DNA of 64,000 bases from Rusavskia elegans (taxonomy: Eukaryota > Ascomycota > Lecanoromycetes > Teloschistales > Teloschistaceae): assembly GCA_011316305.1 (NCBI GenBank), contig SAUG01000125.1, positions 62,001 through 126,000 on the forward strand. Reading direction: 5' to 3'. Under the pieces are notes generated by a model. That model ran no database searches. It worked only from the letters and a program-made list of their open reading frames with translations, and was not told the origin of the DNA. The position numbers and the translations under genes are program-made. Positions 24,689 to 35,090 of the stretch are shown piece by piece (position 1 is the stretch's first letter; the number at the start of each line of letters is the position of its first letter).

Positions 24689-25434
24689 ATGGCAATTCTT
24701 GACAAAGCCAAAGAATCCCTAACCGGGGGATGTCTGTGCCGGGCTGTTCGATATAACCTCGATTTCCCAAAAGGGAGCTCTTGGCCGCCTGATGTGAGTT
24801 GAGAGATACCCTTGCTGTCGTCTTAATGCCATGGCTTCAGTTTCCACGCTCGTCCATAGCGTCGTCTTGTGGAAAGTCTCTTGCTCGCTATTTTTACGTA
24901 AAATCAATGACTCTCCAGGCTTGGATATATTTCAATTGACACACATGATAGTCGCACATCTGCCAATGTACTCAATGCAGGAAACATACCGGCTCGCTCA
25001 TGGCCCATCTCATTACAGTCACACCTTCTCAACTCCGCTGGCTGAGTGAGTCGGACGATGGGAGGCCGTCCGCCGCCTTCAAGGAATTCTCTTCTTCCAA
25101 GGGAGTTTACCGGGGTTTCTGTTCTTCCTGTGGCTGCACCTTCACTTGGCGCTCGGACGCTACCGCCGATGAAATCGAAATCCTGATTGGAACTATTGAC
25201 GAAAAGTGGCTGATTGGAGATCGGACCGAGAAGGTATCCAGCGAGAGCTTGGCTGAGCCAGGGAACTTCGAGAAGGTGCTGAACGCAGATGAAGGAGCGT
25301 TAGGAAGGGAGATTTGTACTCCGATGGGCGGTCAGATGTTTGTGAGGAATGCTATCAAAGGGGCTACGGATGTGAGATTGGCAGGGAAGCGGTTCGTGGA
25401 GGTCTCTCAGAAGCAATTGGAGATTCCGGATTGA
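24689..25434 (+). CDS. GFA (Mss4-fold) domain protein, formaldehyde-activating-enzyme-like
   Basis: Exons 24689-24793 and 24952-25434 give 195 residues. The 158-nt intron runs from a GTGAGT donor to a GATAG acceptor in phase 0, and only this join restores the zinc site. Zinc ligands of the family are visible as GGCLC (C15, C17), the CQCTQC group (C39, C41, C44) followed by RKHTGSL, and FCSSCGC further on. Members are often labelled glutathione-dependent formaldehyde-activating enzymes, but most fungal paralogs have no proven activity. A role in thiol-adduct handling is only an inference. A second small intron inside the 158 nt cannot be excluded. Confidence 0.85.
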
Positions 25435-25715
25435 AAAGCGGTTGATGTGGACCCTATTCGTTGAACGAATACAAGTATGTCGTGATCTGGATTTGTCTTG
25501 CCTCTTACTAGAAGAAATCGGATTTATCGCTTATCGATAAGGGTTAATCTATGACCGAGGTTGGAAACATCTTAGTATTGTTCTTTAGGTGCCCTTGCTA
25601 GCAGTCGGATGTCGTTGTACCGCATGCAGGAGTTCATTCCCTGTTACAATCGGCTTGAGAAGCTTCTTCATTTTTACTAACAAGCTCGATTCGACTATTG
25701 ATTGCCAATCTCGCA

Positions 25716-26829
25716 ATGGGCAGATACAGCGATTCCGACGAGTGGGCAGACATCACCCCCATTGCCCAGAACGATGGCGGACCCAATCCCCTCGCGGCCA
25801 TCGCCTATACAGAGGAATACAGTGAAGCCATGGGATACTTCAGGGCAGTTACGGCCAAGAACGAAAAGTCAGAACGGGCCCTGGAGCTTACGGAGCATAT
25901 TATCAGCATGAACCCAGCCCACTACACCATCTGGTAATATCCCGTCCTTTCAAATCACACAGCAGACACGACGGTTTACCACGTTTCAGGTTATACAGAG
26001 CGAATACAATCTTCGAGCTCCAGAAGACGAACCAGTCGAATCTGCAGGACGATATCCTCGAGGAACTACAGTGGCTCGACAACCTTTCCTTTAAGCACTT
26101 GAAGAACTACCAGATCTGGTAAACACAACCCCCTCCAACCCAGACCGCTACAATTCTCTGTGCGACCAACCTTTGCTAATACTCTGGCATAGGCATCACC
26201 GCCAAACACTAATGAGCCGCCTTCCCTCCCTACCCTCCACGGAACTCCCCTTCCTCGCCCAAATGTTCACCAAAGACGCCAAAAACTACCACGTCTGGTC
26301 CTACCGCCAATGGCTCGTCCGACACTTCTCCCTCTGGGACACCGAACTCCCTTACATCGAAAGTCTCCTGGCCTCCGACGTCCGCAACAACAGCGCCTGG
26401 AACCACCGCTGGTTCGTCCTCTTCGGTCAACACGTCGATCCTAGCTCGGGGAAGGGAATGGACGAGGTGGGCAATATTGTCGATGAGGATCTTCTGGATC
26501 GAGAGGTCGAGTATACGAAGGAGAAGATACGGTTAGCGCCGCAGAATCAGAGTCCGTGGAATTATCTGAGGGGGCTTTTAAGGAAGAGAGGGTCTTTGTT
26601 GGAGTGTAAGTCGTTTGCGGAGGAATTCGTGGGGGATTTGGAAGGGGGAGGAGATGGTTGTAGGAGCAGCCACGCTTTGGATTTTTTCGCGGATTGCATG
26701 GCGGAGGAGAAGGAAGCGGAGAAGGCGGGGAAGGCATTGGAGTTGCTGGCGAAGCGGTTTGATCCGATAAGAAGGAATTATTGGAATTATCGTAGGGGAC
26801 TTCTCGGTTTGGGAGCTGTCGAAGCCTAG
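25716..26829 (+). CDS. ram2: farnesyltransferase/geranylgeranyltransferase-I alpha subunit
   Basis: Exons 25716-25933, 25990-26118 and 26193-26829 give 327 residues. Both introns split a Trp codon in the same phase, each right after an IW of a prenyltransferase alpha repeat. The repeats are seen as NPAHYTIW, LKNYQIWHHR, AKNYHVWSYRQW, VRNNSAWNHRW and PQNQSPWNYLRG. This subunit pairs with either beta chain to add farnesyl or geranylgeranyl groups to CaaX proteins such as Ras and Rho in the cytosol. Length matches yeast Ram2. Codon use in the last exon is GC-rich and its antisense frames are long shadows. It is tail to tail with the serine dehydratase gene, 137 bp apart. Confidence 0.93.
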
Positions 26830-26966
26830 CGGAGGGGGTTGTAATTGTACCGGGGCGTTCGGTGTCGTTGGCAGGGGCGGGTCATCATGGGCCTCGCATT
26901 CGAAGGGCATCTAGAGCGTACAGAGGAAGGGAGACTTATGAATCCATTTTCTATATTCGCCGTCGT

Positions 26967-28101
26967 CTACTTATCGGGCATGACGCCGTGCGGCGCACTC
27001 AGTGTACTTGGTATCTCCGTATCGTTGGTCGTTGTTTTCTCGATCCAGCCATAATCGTTCCGGTAAGCCATCAGTGTCTGCAGAGTGACATTCGAGCCCC
27101 CGCAAACCACGATGACGACCTTGCTCTGGGGGGTGAGCTCCGGCAGCAACTTCTTCAACCGTCCGTCATAGCATACAGCCAGATTGATTCCGCAAGCCGG
27201 TTCCACGATGATGCGCTCGGCGTCTGCAAAGCGCCAACATCCCATGGCGGCCTCCGCGTCGCTGAGCACTGCACTCTTGATCCCATGCTTCTGAGCCAAA
27301 TCGAAGGCCTTCTGTGCGACCCGTGTAGCGCCAAGAGAAGTAGCAATGGTGGTGATGCTGGGTAGGGTGACCAATTGACCCTGCTGCAAAGACTTGTGGA
27401 GACTCTCGGCGCCTTCTGTCTCGAGCGCAAGTACTTTGCAATCTCTGCTCCAGTCGCAGTGCTGCCGCTCAAGTCCCAGCAGAACACCACACAGCAGTCC
27501 TCCTCCGCCGACGCTGCAGACCATGGCATCGGCTCCCTCCTCGCCTTGATCTCGGAGCTGTCGCGCAACCTCCGATACCAGAGTGCTGTGACCTTCCCAG
27601 ATCTCCGGGTGATCGAAGGGGGGAACGTAGACGCCACCCTCGTCGTTCTGCAGCAGTCTTTCCCGGAGGTATGTATCTGCCTCTTTCCAATTCTCGCCGA
27701 CTTGGACGACCTCGTATGCTCCGGCGTTCCTGAGCTTCGCAACCATCAGTGGCTTTATTATGAGCGGCACTACGACGGTCACGGGACGCTTCAGCGTTAG
27801 TGCGGCGGTGACACAGGCGAGGCCGGCGTTCCCGCCAGAGGAACAGTAGAAGTGGACGACGTTGGGGTTGTGGTGGTTGACGAGCGAATGCTGGAGAAGG
27901 GCACCGATGCCTCGAGACTTGAAGGATCCCGACGGCTGCAGGTTCTCGAGCTTGAGGAAGATGCGACTGTTGCCGGTTTCGTCAGCGAGGTATTCGGGGT
28001 TGAGGTGGATCAACCAACCAGCCTGCAGCTTTGGAGAGTGCAGATGACTTGATGAGAGGGGTCTCGATCCAGGGGTTCGAGGGCAGGGACGCGGAGCCCA
28101 T
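26967..28101 (-). CDS. L-serine/L-threonine dehydratase (PLP, catabolic)
   Basis: Exons 28101-28019 and 27966-26967 give 360 residues. The 52-nt intron (branch CTGAC, acceptor AACAG) joins PWIETPLI..ALSKAAG to CRIFLKLENLQPSGSFKSRG; without it the N-terminus is lost. K44 in SGSFKSRG is the expected PLP lysine. The CSSGGNAG loop and the SVGGGGLLCG phosphate-binding loop are present, and VVCGGSN lies near the end. This fold-type II enzyme converts serine to pyruvate and ammonia (threonine to 2-oxobutyrate) and supports use of these amino acids as carbon or nitrogen source. The short length and lack of an ACT regulatory domain set it apart from biosynthetic Ilv1. Confidence 0.92.
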
Positions 28102-29390
28102 ATTACCGGACGGAAGGGTAATTTGTGGTGTGAAGGTGGATTGTCGAGGCGCTGGCAAGCGATGGGGAACTAATCATCATCTTGAAGGAGAGCAAAGGTA
28201 GATAAGTAGATAAGGAGGTCCTGGCCCAGATAGTAAAACGTGCTCGAACATGGTCAACGGTCGAAGGTTGTGGATAATTTTCCCTCAACAGATAAAAGCA
28301 CCACGAATCTGGGGACGTACCCCCCCATTTTACTAAGCAATCAGCCCCTTTTCGACTTTGAATACCTTCAATCAATTAACTTGTAGCTGGCTCAATATAC
28401 AATTCTATAATCTAAAATTAGAGAACTAAATAATTTAGATATCGTCGGATAATATATGCAAGTTTCAAAGTTCCAGAGTGCTAATTACGTGATTGAATAC
28501 AAGTATTCAATAACAGGCCTTATTTGGCGCAGCGGTTTTAAATGCAACCGACCCTCGGTCTGTCCGATTTGGTGGCGCCCATCCTGGTGAGTTGCTTTCT
28601 TTCACAACAACTCCTCTGGTGACAACAATCACCACATGTACAGTCACCAGCTAGCACGATCAAGTCAAGCTGTGTCTCGTTTCCGGAAGTCTCACAGTCT
28701 TCAAGATTCTTCAGCTGCCGGAGCCATCGCGCCGAGATGTGTGGTCGGGATGGGAAAGAAGGCTGCAAAGGTCGCCTCTTATGGTTCTGACATGATCCTC
28801 TTACCCCTACCATCTTGAGTGCCTCGAGCGTAGTCCGGAATTGCAAGTCGTGTACCCTACGGAATGGTGGAGTAATCGTGTATCGATAACGTATTTTTAT
28901 TCCCATAAGATTTGGGCTATGGAAGGCGCCCTTCCTTTGTCTACCGCCGAGGTATTGGTATCCATCTCATTAGATATCAATTTCATGTTGTTTTTGAAAA
29001 GATGAAAACACCTTTCGGGTTTTTTCAGAGAACTCGCAATCTGAAGTGCCAGCTAAGCTCATGAACACGGGAAACCAATCCACACCATTGGACCGTCCTG
29101 GATGTGCTTGGAGTATACTTTTGAGCACGACCCATCAAGACGAGCTGTCACCTTCTCCAGTCTTTAAAACATCCACCGGATATCGACTGCATTCTCTCGT
29201 TAGACCTCTGTTACACCTTTCGGGGTGTACGGGCTACAAGAAGTTTGGGAGGTTGAGGAGAAATCTCAGCTGGACATCTCCGTCCCTGGCATTCACCTCC
29301 AAAGCGGCGGCCATATCGAAGGCAGGCGATTGGTTCTCTTTGTTCGCATGACTGCATCACGGACCACTGGCTAACACATCTTCTTTCAAG
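28102..29390. other. intergenic, AT-rich patch; missing MND1 5' part would be expected here
   Basis: The stretch 28375-28520 is AT-rich and ends with a near-perfect palindrome at 28493-28510 (8-bp arms). I translated the + strand by eye for the MND1 winged-helix start and did not find it. No gene was recognised. Confidence 0.5.
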
Positions 29391-30011
29391 ATGCCTCTGT
29401 GCCCCTCGCCGCAAACCATTCGTACATCTATACGTAGGCCACGACATGCGTCCAAAAGTTTTGGTGAAACTAGAGACTCTGGCGGACTTCTCACAGCCCC
29501 AGACTCCACAAAAGATCGGCATCTCGACACTACCCAGCATCGACTCCGAGTTTCAAGCAAGACCAACGACGACACCAGTGGCAAACACATCGGCCCCATC
29601 GCCAGGCAGAACGACAAAAGCCAGATACTATCGGAGCTACGCTCAGAAAAGCTGCGGCTGGATGCTTCGCTTGTGCATCTCCAAAGTGTGGTCGACAAGG
29701 CGATGGACTTGGAGCCCTTCGGAACGGCCTCCACCGAGCTTTTCGCTCTACAAAGAACCTTGCGAGTGGACGTCATGATACTCAAGGGTGACCTGGAAGA
29801 TTACAGGGATATCGATCCGCAGCAATTGGAAAAGAAGAAGGGCGAAGCTGCTCTGATGAGAGCGAATGCCAAGAGGTGGACTAATAATATTGAGCTTCTC
29901 GAAGGATGGCTCAGTCGAGTGCTCGGTATTGACCCATATCAATTGGATTGCTTGAGGAGAGAATGCTATGGGGCTGAGTACATCGAAGGCGAGGGTCTAA
30001 AAGAGCTATGA
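29391..30011 (+). CDS. mnd1: MND1 C-terminal region, N-terminal half unrecognisable
   Basis: An open frame of 206 residues. From about residue 74 to the end it follows meiotic nuclear division protein 1: a coil beginning ILSELRSEKLRLDAS, then DLEDYRDIDPQQLEKKK, AKRWTNNIELLEGWL, and the hallmark ending RRECYGAEYIEGEGLKEL. Mnd1 pairs with Hop2 to help Dmc1/Rad51 in meiotic strand exchange. The family's N-terminal winged helix is absent: the first 73 residues are Arg/Ser/Thr-rich and unlike Mnd1. Upstream exons were sought back to 28.1 kb without success. Either the 5' half was lost or replaced, making this a pseudogene, or it has diverged or been misassembled. The start codon is therefore uncertain. 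Confidence 0.6.
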   Translation: MPLCPSPQTIRTSIRRPRHASKSFGETRDSGGLLTAPDSTKDRHLDTTQHRLRVSSKTNDDTSGKHIGPIARQNDKSQILSELRSEKLRLDASLVHLQSVVDKAMDLEPFGTASTELFALQRTLRVDVMILKGDLEDYRDIDPQQLEKKKGEAALMRANAKRWTNNIELLEGWLSRVLGIDPYQLDCLRRECYGAEYIEGEGLKEL

Positions 30012-30391
30012 GTGCATGATACAGGCATTGGCGTGGAACAGGTTGCTCCTCAAGAAGCATAGAATGGGCTAAGTGGAATGGGAAATACGTGCCGCCCCAG
30101 CCATTGCTACAGTAGGCTTTTGGCGATAGAAGACGATGTGGATCACTCGGCTCCTTTTCTGACTCCCAATTCTGGAGCCCAAGGTCGGTCACGTGACTGT
30201 GACAACGGTCTCCACTGAAAATGAACCTGCTTATTCGGGTCCCGAGATGGCGAAAGAAACCGATGGATCGATTCCACGAGAACTAGTTCGGATGATCATT
30301 AACAAGAATGCTCAAAACAGAACGGTTCCCAGCAAAATGAGTCTGATCCCTACCAACTCCGAACTCCGGATCCAAATGGTGACGACGAGAT
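30012..30391. other. intergenic, nothing recognised
   Basis: This spacer lies between the MND1 fragment and the small F-box gene on the same strand. A + strand frame from 30193 overlaps the next gene in another frame and looks random. Confidence 0.5.
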
Positions 30392-31063
30392 ATGCGCCTT
30401 TCGCCCTTCACCAGCCTTCCCCCAGAAGTCATACTCAGAATCTTCAAGCATGCGGAGGACTTCGCTACCGTCAGCGCTCTTGTACGCACCGCCAGTATCT
30501 TCCACTGTCTCTGGCTGCTGAATGCCAACTCCATCGCCGTCGCCGTGCTTCCCAAGGCCGTTGTGTGTTACCCCGAAGCTCAATGCCTTGTCCAAGCTCA
30601 AGACCTGAAAGAAACCCCCGCAAGTACACCTAAAGGACGGAGGCAAAGTCATCGAGGGGAGATCATCGTCTTGGTCAGACGATACCTGACGAATGCCCGC
30701 CTAGTCTGCGGCTTCTATGAAAGGAATGTTCAACCTGTACTTGCGGATGTGAGGGAAAAGAAACTCGACATCACCAAATGGCCGCTCTTGGAACATACCC
30801 GGTTTATCCAAACACTTTATCACCTCCAAACCTTGGCCGTTATACATGAATACTCGAACGAAAGCTGTCCAGTCCTCTCACAAATGGGTCAACAAGAATT
30901 GGTCGACTTGTCTGAGCTTGCCAGTTGGTTTCGTCGCGTGTCTACAGCGGAGCGGCGCATGGAGCTTGGTCTCGAGACTTTGTTGCGCGATACTCGGTGG
31001 CTGCAGAAGTGGATGGATATCCGCTGGGCGGCCGCCATGCAAAACCATCGTCTACCAAGCTAA
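30392..31063 (+). CDS. small F-box-like protein
   Basis: A single exon of 223 residues. The N-terminus fits an F-box: SLPPEVILRIFKHAEDFATVSAL then TASIFHCLWLLN. Fungal F-box proteins with this short form usually continue with an all-helical domain of unknown role, as here. No repeat domain follows. A role as SCF adaptor is possible but unproven. The start sits four residues before the F-box, so an upstream exon could exist. Confidence 0.6.
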   Translation: MRLSPFTSLPPEVILRIFKHAEDFATVSALVRTASIFHCLWLLNANSIAVAVLPKAVVCYPEAQCLVQAQDLKETPASTPKGRRQSHRGEIIVLVRRYLTNARLVCGFYERNVQPVLADVREKKLDITKWPLLEHTRFIQTLYHLQTLAVIHEYSNESCPVLSQMGQQELVDLSELASWFRRVSTAERRMELGLETLLRDTRWLQKWMDIRWAAAMQNHRLPS

Positions 31064-31573
31064 GTAGCTCCCACGTACGGACTGTTCAAAACTAGGTGGG
31101 TGTTGGCGACCTTTTCGTGTAAGCCGCCTCGAAGACGATGCCTTGCTGGGCGCAGATGGACAATCAATCTGTGGAGCTGGCATCGGTGAGCAATACGAAA
31201 GTCATGATCTCATGCGCTGGATTTGGCTGGCGGTTGAGATATCCAATGTCAACCTTGTCAGGCGACGGGGAGGGAGTGTTGAACGATCTGTTTAACCATT
31301 CGGCCAAAATATGTCCTATCGTGAAACATACTATATGTTTTGTTTTCAACCATACATACTGCGCTATGGCTCAAGTGAACTCCGTCTGTATTCACATTTC
31401 CCCCAGATACATGTTTGTTTACTTCAAAATGTACTTCATCATAAACCCCAATGCCTTCAACAGTTCTCCGCATATGAGCACCTACCAATCTCATCATGTC
31501 TATTTCCCTTATCCCGAAGGCCTACCAACCTTCAACCATTTCCGTGACCCAAATCCGCAGAAATTAAAAAGAA
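31064..31573. other. intergenic, nothing recognised
   Basis: This spacer holds the promoter side of the RING-like gene. A long + strand frame (31138-31761) overlaps the RING gene in a different frame and is rejected. Confidence 0.5.
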
Positions 31574-32652
31574 ATGGAATCAGCATGCCGGGCCGTTCGG
31601 CCATTCGAGCAGAGACCCGCTTACAACCCAACGGATCCAACCGCTTACACAAAGCTACAGGAATTGCGCTGCGTCCGAAGCGGAAACGCCGATCTAGGGC
31701 CCGAAGTTCGCTTGTGCAGTCTTTGTATGGAGGTGGCCTTGGGAGAATCTCTTCTCGATGAGACTGGCGACGCCACGGAGTATAAGATTGTTTTTTACGA
31801 ATTGCCTTGTGGGCATTTACGATGGTCAGCACTGGATCTGCGCTCCACCTTTTGAGGTTGTGATTGCTGATGGACGACACCAGTTGCTCGTGTGCTCTCA
31901 AGGTAAGCTTACGTTATGGATCTTATTTCACCTGAGCTCTCCTGCATATGGGCCCAAGACATGTATCGAGTATCGAACGTTGTATCTAAACCCTCTATTC
32001 TTCAGCGAGGATTTATCTCAAGCCTCCAAGCTTCGACTTATTGGAGATATACTGACTCCAATGATAACAGTGGCTCGATCCCGCAGGCATCTTCCACCAC
32101 ATCTGCCACTTCTGCGACTCCCAAAAACCCAACATCAATCCCGATCTTACTTTCATCCTCAGCACCATCGATTGTCAATCGGAACCGGACATGAGCTGGA
32201 TCAAAGGCTTCTACAACGGTAAACCCAAAAAAGCAGCATTACCCAAAGCATCACCCAAGATCGAACTCCTGCCGCCCATACAAGAGGAGAAAGAAGTCGA
32301 TCTCCCGTCGTTGGGCCGAGTGACACCCGTCAAGAAACGGGCAGGAGAGCAGCGCCGTGTACGACTTGATACGAGTGTCGAAGTCACGGGCTATTCCATG
32401 CCGCCGCAGCTGCAGTGGACACCTAAAGCTCAACGAGGAGAAGACGGACTCGAATCCTTGCACGACGAACTCCCGGAATATGACGAAGAAGAGAACAGCT
32501 ATATCACGTCCGCGAAGGTGCAGAAGAAGCACAAGCTTTGGAGTTGGGCGAATAGTCCTGAAACAGCTCTGCCGGATCAGTCTTTTGAAGACTGGTTGGA
32601 GGAAGAGGAGAAGCAGCGGCAGCCGAGGAAGAAGTTGCGGCTCTCTTTCTAG
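31574..32652 (+). CDS. RING-like zinc-finger protein with a 19-nt exon
   Basis: I join exons 31574-31824, 31884-31902 (19 nt) and 32071-32652 for 283 residues. The introns are 59 nt (branch CTGAT) and 168 nt (branch CTGAC). Only this join gives a continuous RING-like pattern: C48, C51, then LPCGH (C79, H81), C84/C87, ALKWLD, and the final pair C102 and C105 in ICHFCD. The rest is disordered, with a Lys/Arg-rich stretch and an acidic block ending LSF. RING proteins usually act as E3 ubiquitin ligases, so this is the likely role. The loop between the first pairs is short, so a related zinc finger is possible. No close homolog is recalled. Confidence 0.6.
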
Positions 32653-33288
32653 GGGGAGAGGGATAGAGAGTCGAGGGTTCATATTTGGCGGTTGTGTCAT
32701 GCCTTGTCAGGATGGCATTCGGCGATGTCAGAGCTATGGGGTTCCAAAAGTTCTGGTATGGATAATGCGGAGAAGAACTTGGGGATCTATGTCTGAAAGA
32801 AATGACGGGGTTGGATGTAGCGATCTTTGGAAAAGATATCCACTGTCATGATGCATAACCCAAGCGTCCCACGAGTGAGCTACAGCAAAAGCATACTCTG
32901 TGTCTGAAGCTACCGCCCTCCAAGCGACGAACCATGGCTTTGTTCCAAGCCGATCAAGTTACCTGACAATTCCATTGATACCACAACAAAGGTGCTCTAC
33001 ACTTTTCTCTAGGTCCGCCTTTGTCCATTGTCTGTACCCAGTCAAAGCCGCAAGCCCAATATATCCCCTCGAAATCGATCTTCTTTCGCTTCGGCTTTGA
33101 CAGCTATTGCCCGTCGGAGTCGAGCGCAGCAAGCACACTTTGGTTGCCCTGCCATACCGAGTTGTCTTCTGTTGCCCCCTCCACTCGCATTGCTAATCGT
33201 GCCAGTCGAGTCCTCCCTCGGTTTAGAGTACCAGACAGGTAATCCATCCCGGAGAGAGAAGACCGGTGGATATTCTGCTCCTCACACG
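32653..33288. other. intergenic, nothing recognised
   Basis: The frame of the next gene stays open upstream to about 33028 but without recognisable motifs, so I treat it as 5' UTR and promoter. Confidence 0.45.
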
Positions 33289-33747
33289 ATGTCTGCCACT
33301 TACTCCACGCTCTCACAGTCAAAGACAGCCCCAATTTCCCTCTCTATCAAAAAGAAAGAAAGTCGATCCAGCCCACTCGGAACCTTCTTCTCAGGCCGCG
33401 TTCAATCATCCTCGAAGCGCAACTCCGCCGCCCCACCGATCAAGATCCGTGGCGTGGTTGGTGCTGATCCCGGTGAATTGAGTATTCGAGCTTCGATGGC
33501 GAGGAAAAAGGCTTTTCAGCTTGAAAGCTTCGAGAATGGGGATTATGGTGATTATGAGGATACAGACGAGGAAGAAATGGAAAAGGAGATGGAGGAGATG
33601 CAGTTTCTGTTGCAGTATGAGTCTCAAGATCTGGTGGAGGTGGAGGCGGAGGAAGAGCCGGCGGTGCTGCAGCCCGTGGAGGGGAGAGAGAGGGGGCGAA
33701 GGCAGAAGTCTTTTGCTGCGCGGCTGCTTAGTAGGGGTTCGCAATGA
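33289..33747 (+). CDS. uncharacterised small acidic protein
   Basis: An open frame of 152 residues from an ATG in a fair context. The N-terminus is Ser/Lys-rich. The middle has an acidic helix-like block (EDTDEEEMEKEMEEM), and the end is basic and finishes AARLLSRGSQ. No domain is recognised. The frame could begin at 33028 without the ATG. The DNA for its last 35 codons plus downstream bases resembles two other places, at 34.1 and 35.7 kb, so part of this gene may be repeat-derived. Confidence 0.45.
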   Translation: MSATYSTLSQSKTAPISLSIKKKESRSSPLGTFFSGRVQSSSKRNSAAPPIKIRGVVGADPGELSIRASMARKKAFQLESFENGDYGDYEDTDEEEMEKEMEEMQFLLQYESQDLVEVEAEEEPAVLQPVEGRERGRRQKSFAARLLSRGSQ

Positions 33748-34185
33748 TCGGAGGGACTTGATATCCGGGATGTTTGTCTGAAGGTAAGGTCAGTCGAGGG
33801 AGGATATGGGGCTTGACAGCAGGGAGTAATATCTCCATCTTCTTTTGGCTTTGTCGTAAGGGGAATGTCCGTCAATGAGCAGAGGTGCCTCGGCGTTGAG
33901 TGTTTTGGAAGATTACTCAGTACTCTCACTCTGGCTTGGAGGAAAAAGGTTCTGACATGGGACTTTCGCTTCTGAATATTTGTTCTGGTACTCATACGTT
34001 TCTTGTTACAATACGAATCATAAGATCTGCAGACGAAGTAAAGGAAAATCGCTAATTCAGCCCGTAGATTGGAAGGGAGAAGGGGGAAAGGATTTCATTT
34101 TTTTCCTACTGCGCGACTACTTAGTAGGGGATCATCATATTTAAACACCATCGAGATCAAGTTCTCCCAAAGATAAGTGATTTGG
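33748..34185. repeat. intergenic with second copy of a dispersed segment
   Basis: Bases about 34074-34177 resemble 33664-33773 and 35701-35820. They share a CTGCGCGACTACTTAGTAGGGG-type core and, with the 35.7-kb copy, a downstream ACACCATCGAGATCAAGT-type block. It lies in the 3' UTR region of the M35-like gene. Confidence 0.65.
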
Positions 34186-35090
34186 CTAAGTTTCGATGTC
34201 GGTTGTGTTGCCTTCGGGGGTCTCTTGTAGTATGCGCTCCTCGTCATGAAGGATATTCGGATTGACGTATTTGGGACAGCCTGCAACGACACCTGTGTAA
34301 CCTCTGTCAACTTTTGATCGAACCCGTTGGGGCCGGAGAGGCAGGATAATGGTGGAGAAGACTCACTAGCAGCATACAAGGCGAAGTTATTGGGGTTCTT
34401 CAATGAGAGTTTCGCACTCAGCTTCACCGCGTCCATTGGACTATAAAATTCCTTCGTGTCCCAATTGTGGGTATATGCATGTGTGAACTCGTGCACAAAA
34501 GTGCCGTACTGATTTAACATGACGCGATGGTCGTCCGGAACGAATTTATTGCGTTTCACCATCGGGCAATCCGAGCGCAGCGGTCCTTTTTTCGGTTGTT
34601 CCCAGAAAGCCGGGCACAGGACCATGATGTGACTGTGCGGGACTATTGATGCTACCGCTTTACCACCACCCTTTGTCACACTACACACCGCCTGAAGTTG
34701 CTTAACGTTGGGGGTACTTGGGTCGAGGCAGACAATGGTTGGATAGACTGGGCGGGAGAATTTCGAGGGTGCACCCGGCACTGCGATGTGCAATAGAGCA
34801 CCGTCCGCCATTGCTTGGAAGATGGATTCGACGTAGGCGGCGTTGGCTGGAGACTTGAAGTATGCCCGATAAGCTTTGGAAGTAGTGCCGCGTTTGACGT
34901 CGGCCAACACAAGCTGTAGATTGTCGCGGAACCGAGGAAGTAGAGTCTGAAGATGTGCAGCTTTGGATCCCGGACCTTTTCCGCAGTACAGTATCTGATA
35001 GTTCCCACTGGTAACCAGGTTTTGCTGGGCAATAGCTGCTTGACATAAAAGACCGGCGACTGCTATGAGCAGATACAGGTGAGAATACAT
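34186..35090 (-). CDS. secreted M35-like (deuterolysin-type) metalloprotease
   Basis: Exons 35090-34367 and 34292-34186 give 276 residues. The 74-nt intron has donor GTGAGT. Reading through it instead would add a repeat-derived tail, so splicing is preferred. A signal peptide covers about residues 1-20 (LLIAVAGLLCQAAIA). The zinc motif HEFTH is at 200-204, within GTFVHEFTHAYTHNW. A DxxxL helix follows at about 220, where M35 enzymes carry the aspartate ligand. Cysteines at 36, 121, 136, 159 and 175 could form disulfides. The protein is probably a secreted peptidase acting on extracellular protein. The exact M35 subgroup is uncertain because the GTxDxxYG motif is not clear. Confidence 0.75.

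Noticed and set aside
27375..27800. 141-codon frame antisense to the serine dehydratase
   Set aside because: It is a shadow of a GC-rich coding exon.
27967..28018. Apparent frame change at the N-terminus of the serine dehydratase
   Set aside because: A 52-nt intron with a CTGAC branch restores AAGCRIFLKLEN, as expected for the family.
31138..31761. 207-codon + strand frame
   Set aside because: It overlaps the RING-like gene in another frame and lacks motifs.
34095..34366. Unspliced C-terminus of the M35-like protease ending in repeat-derived sequence
   Set aside because: A GTGAGT donor and CACAG acceptor give a shorter, more typical end with VVAGCPKYVNP.
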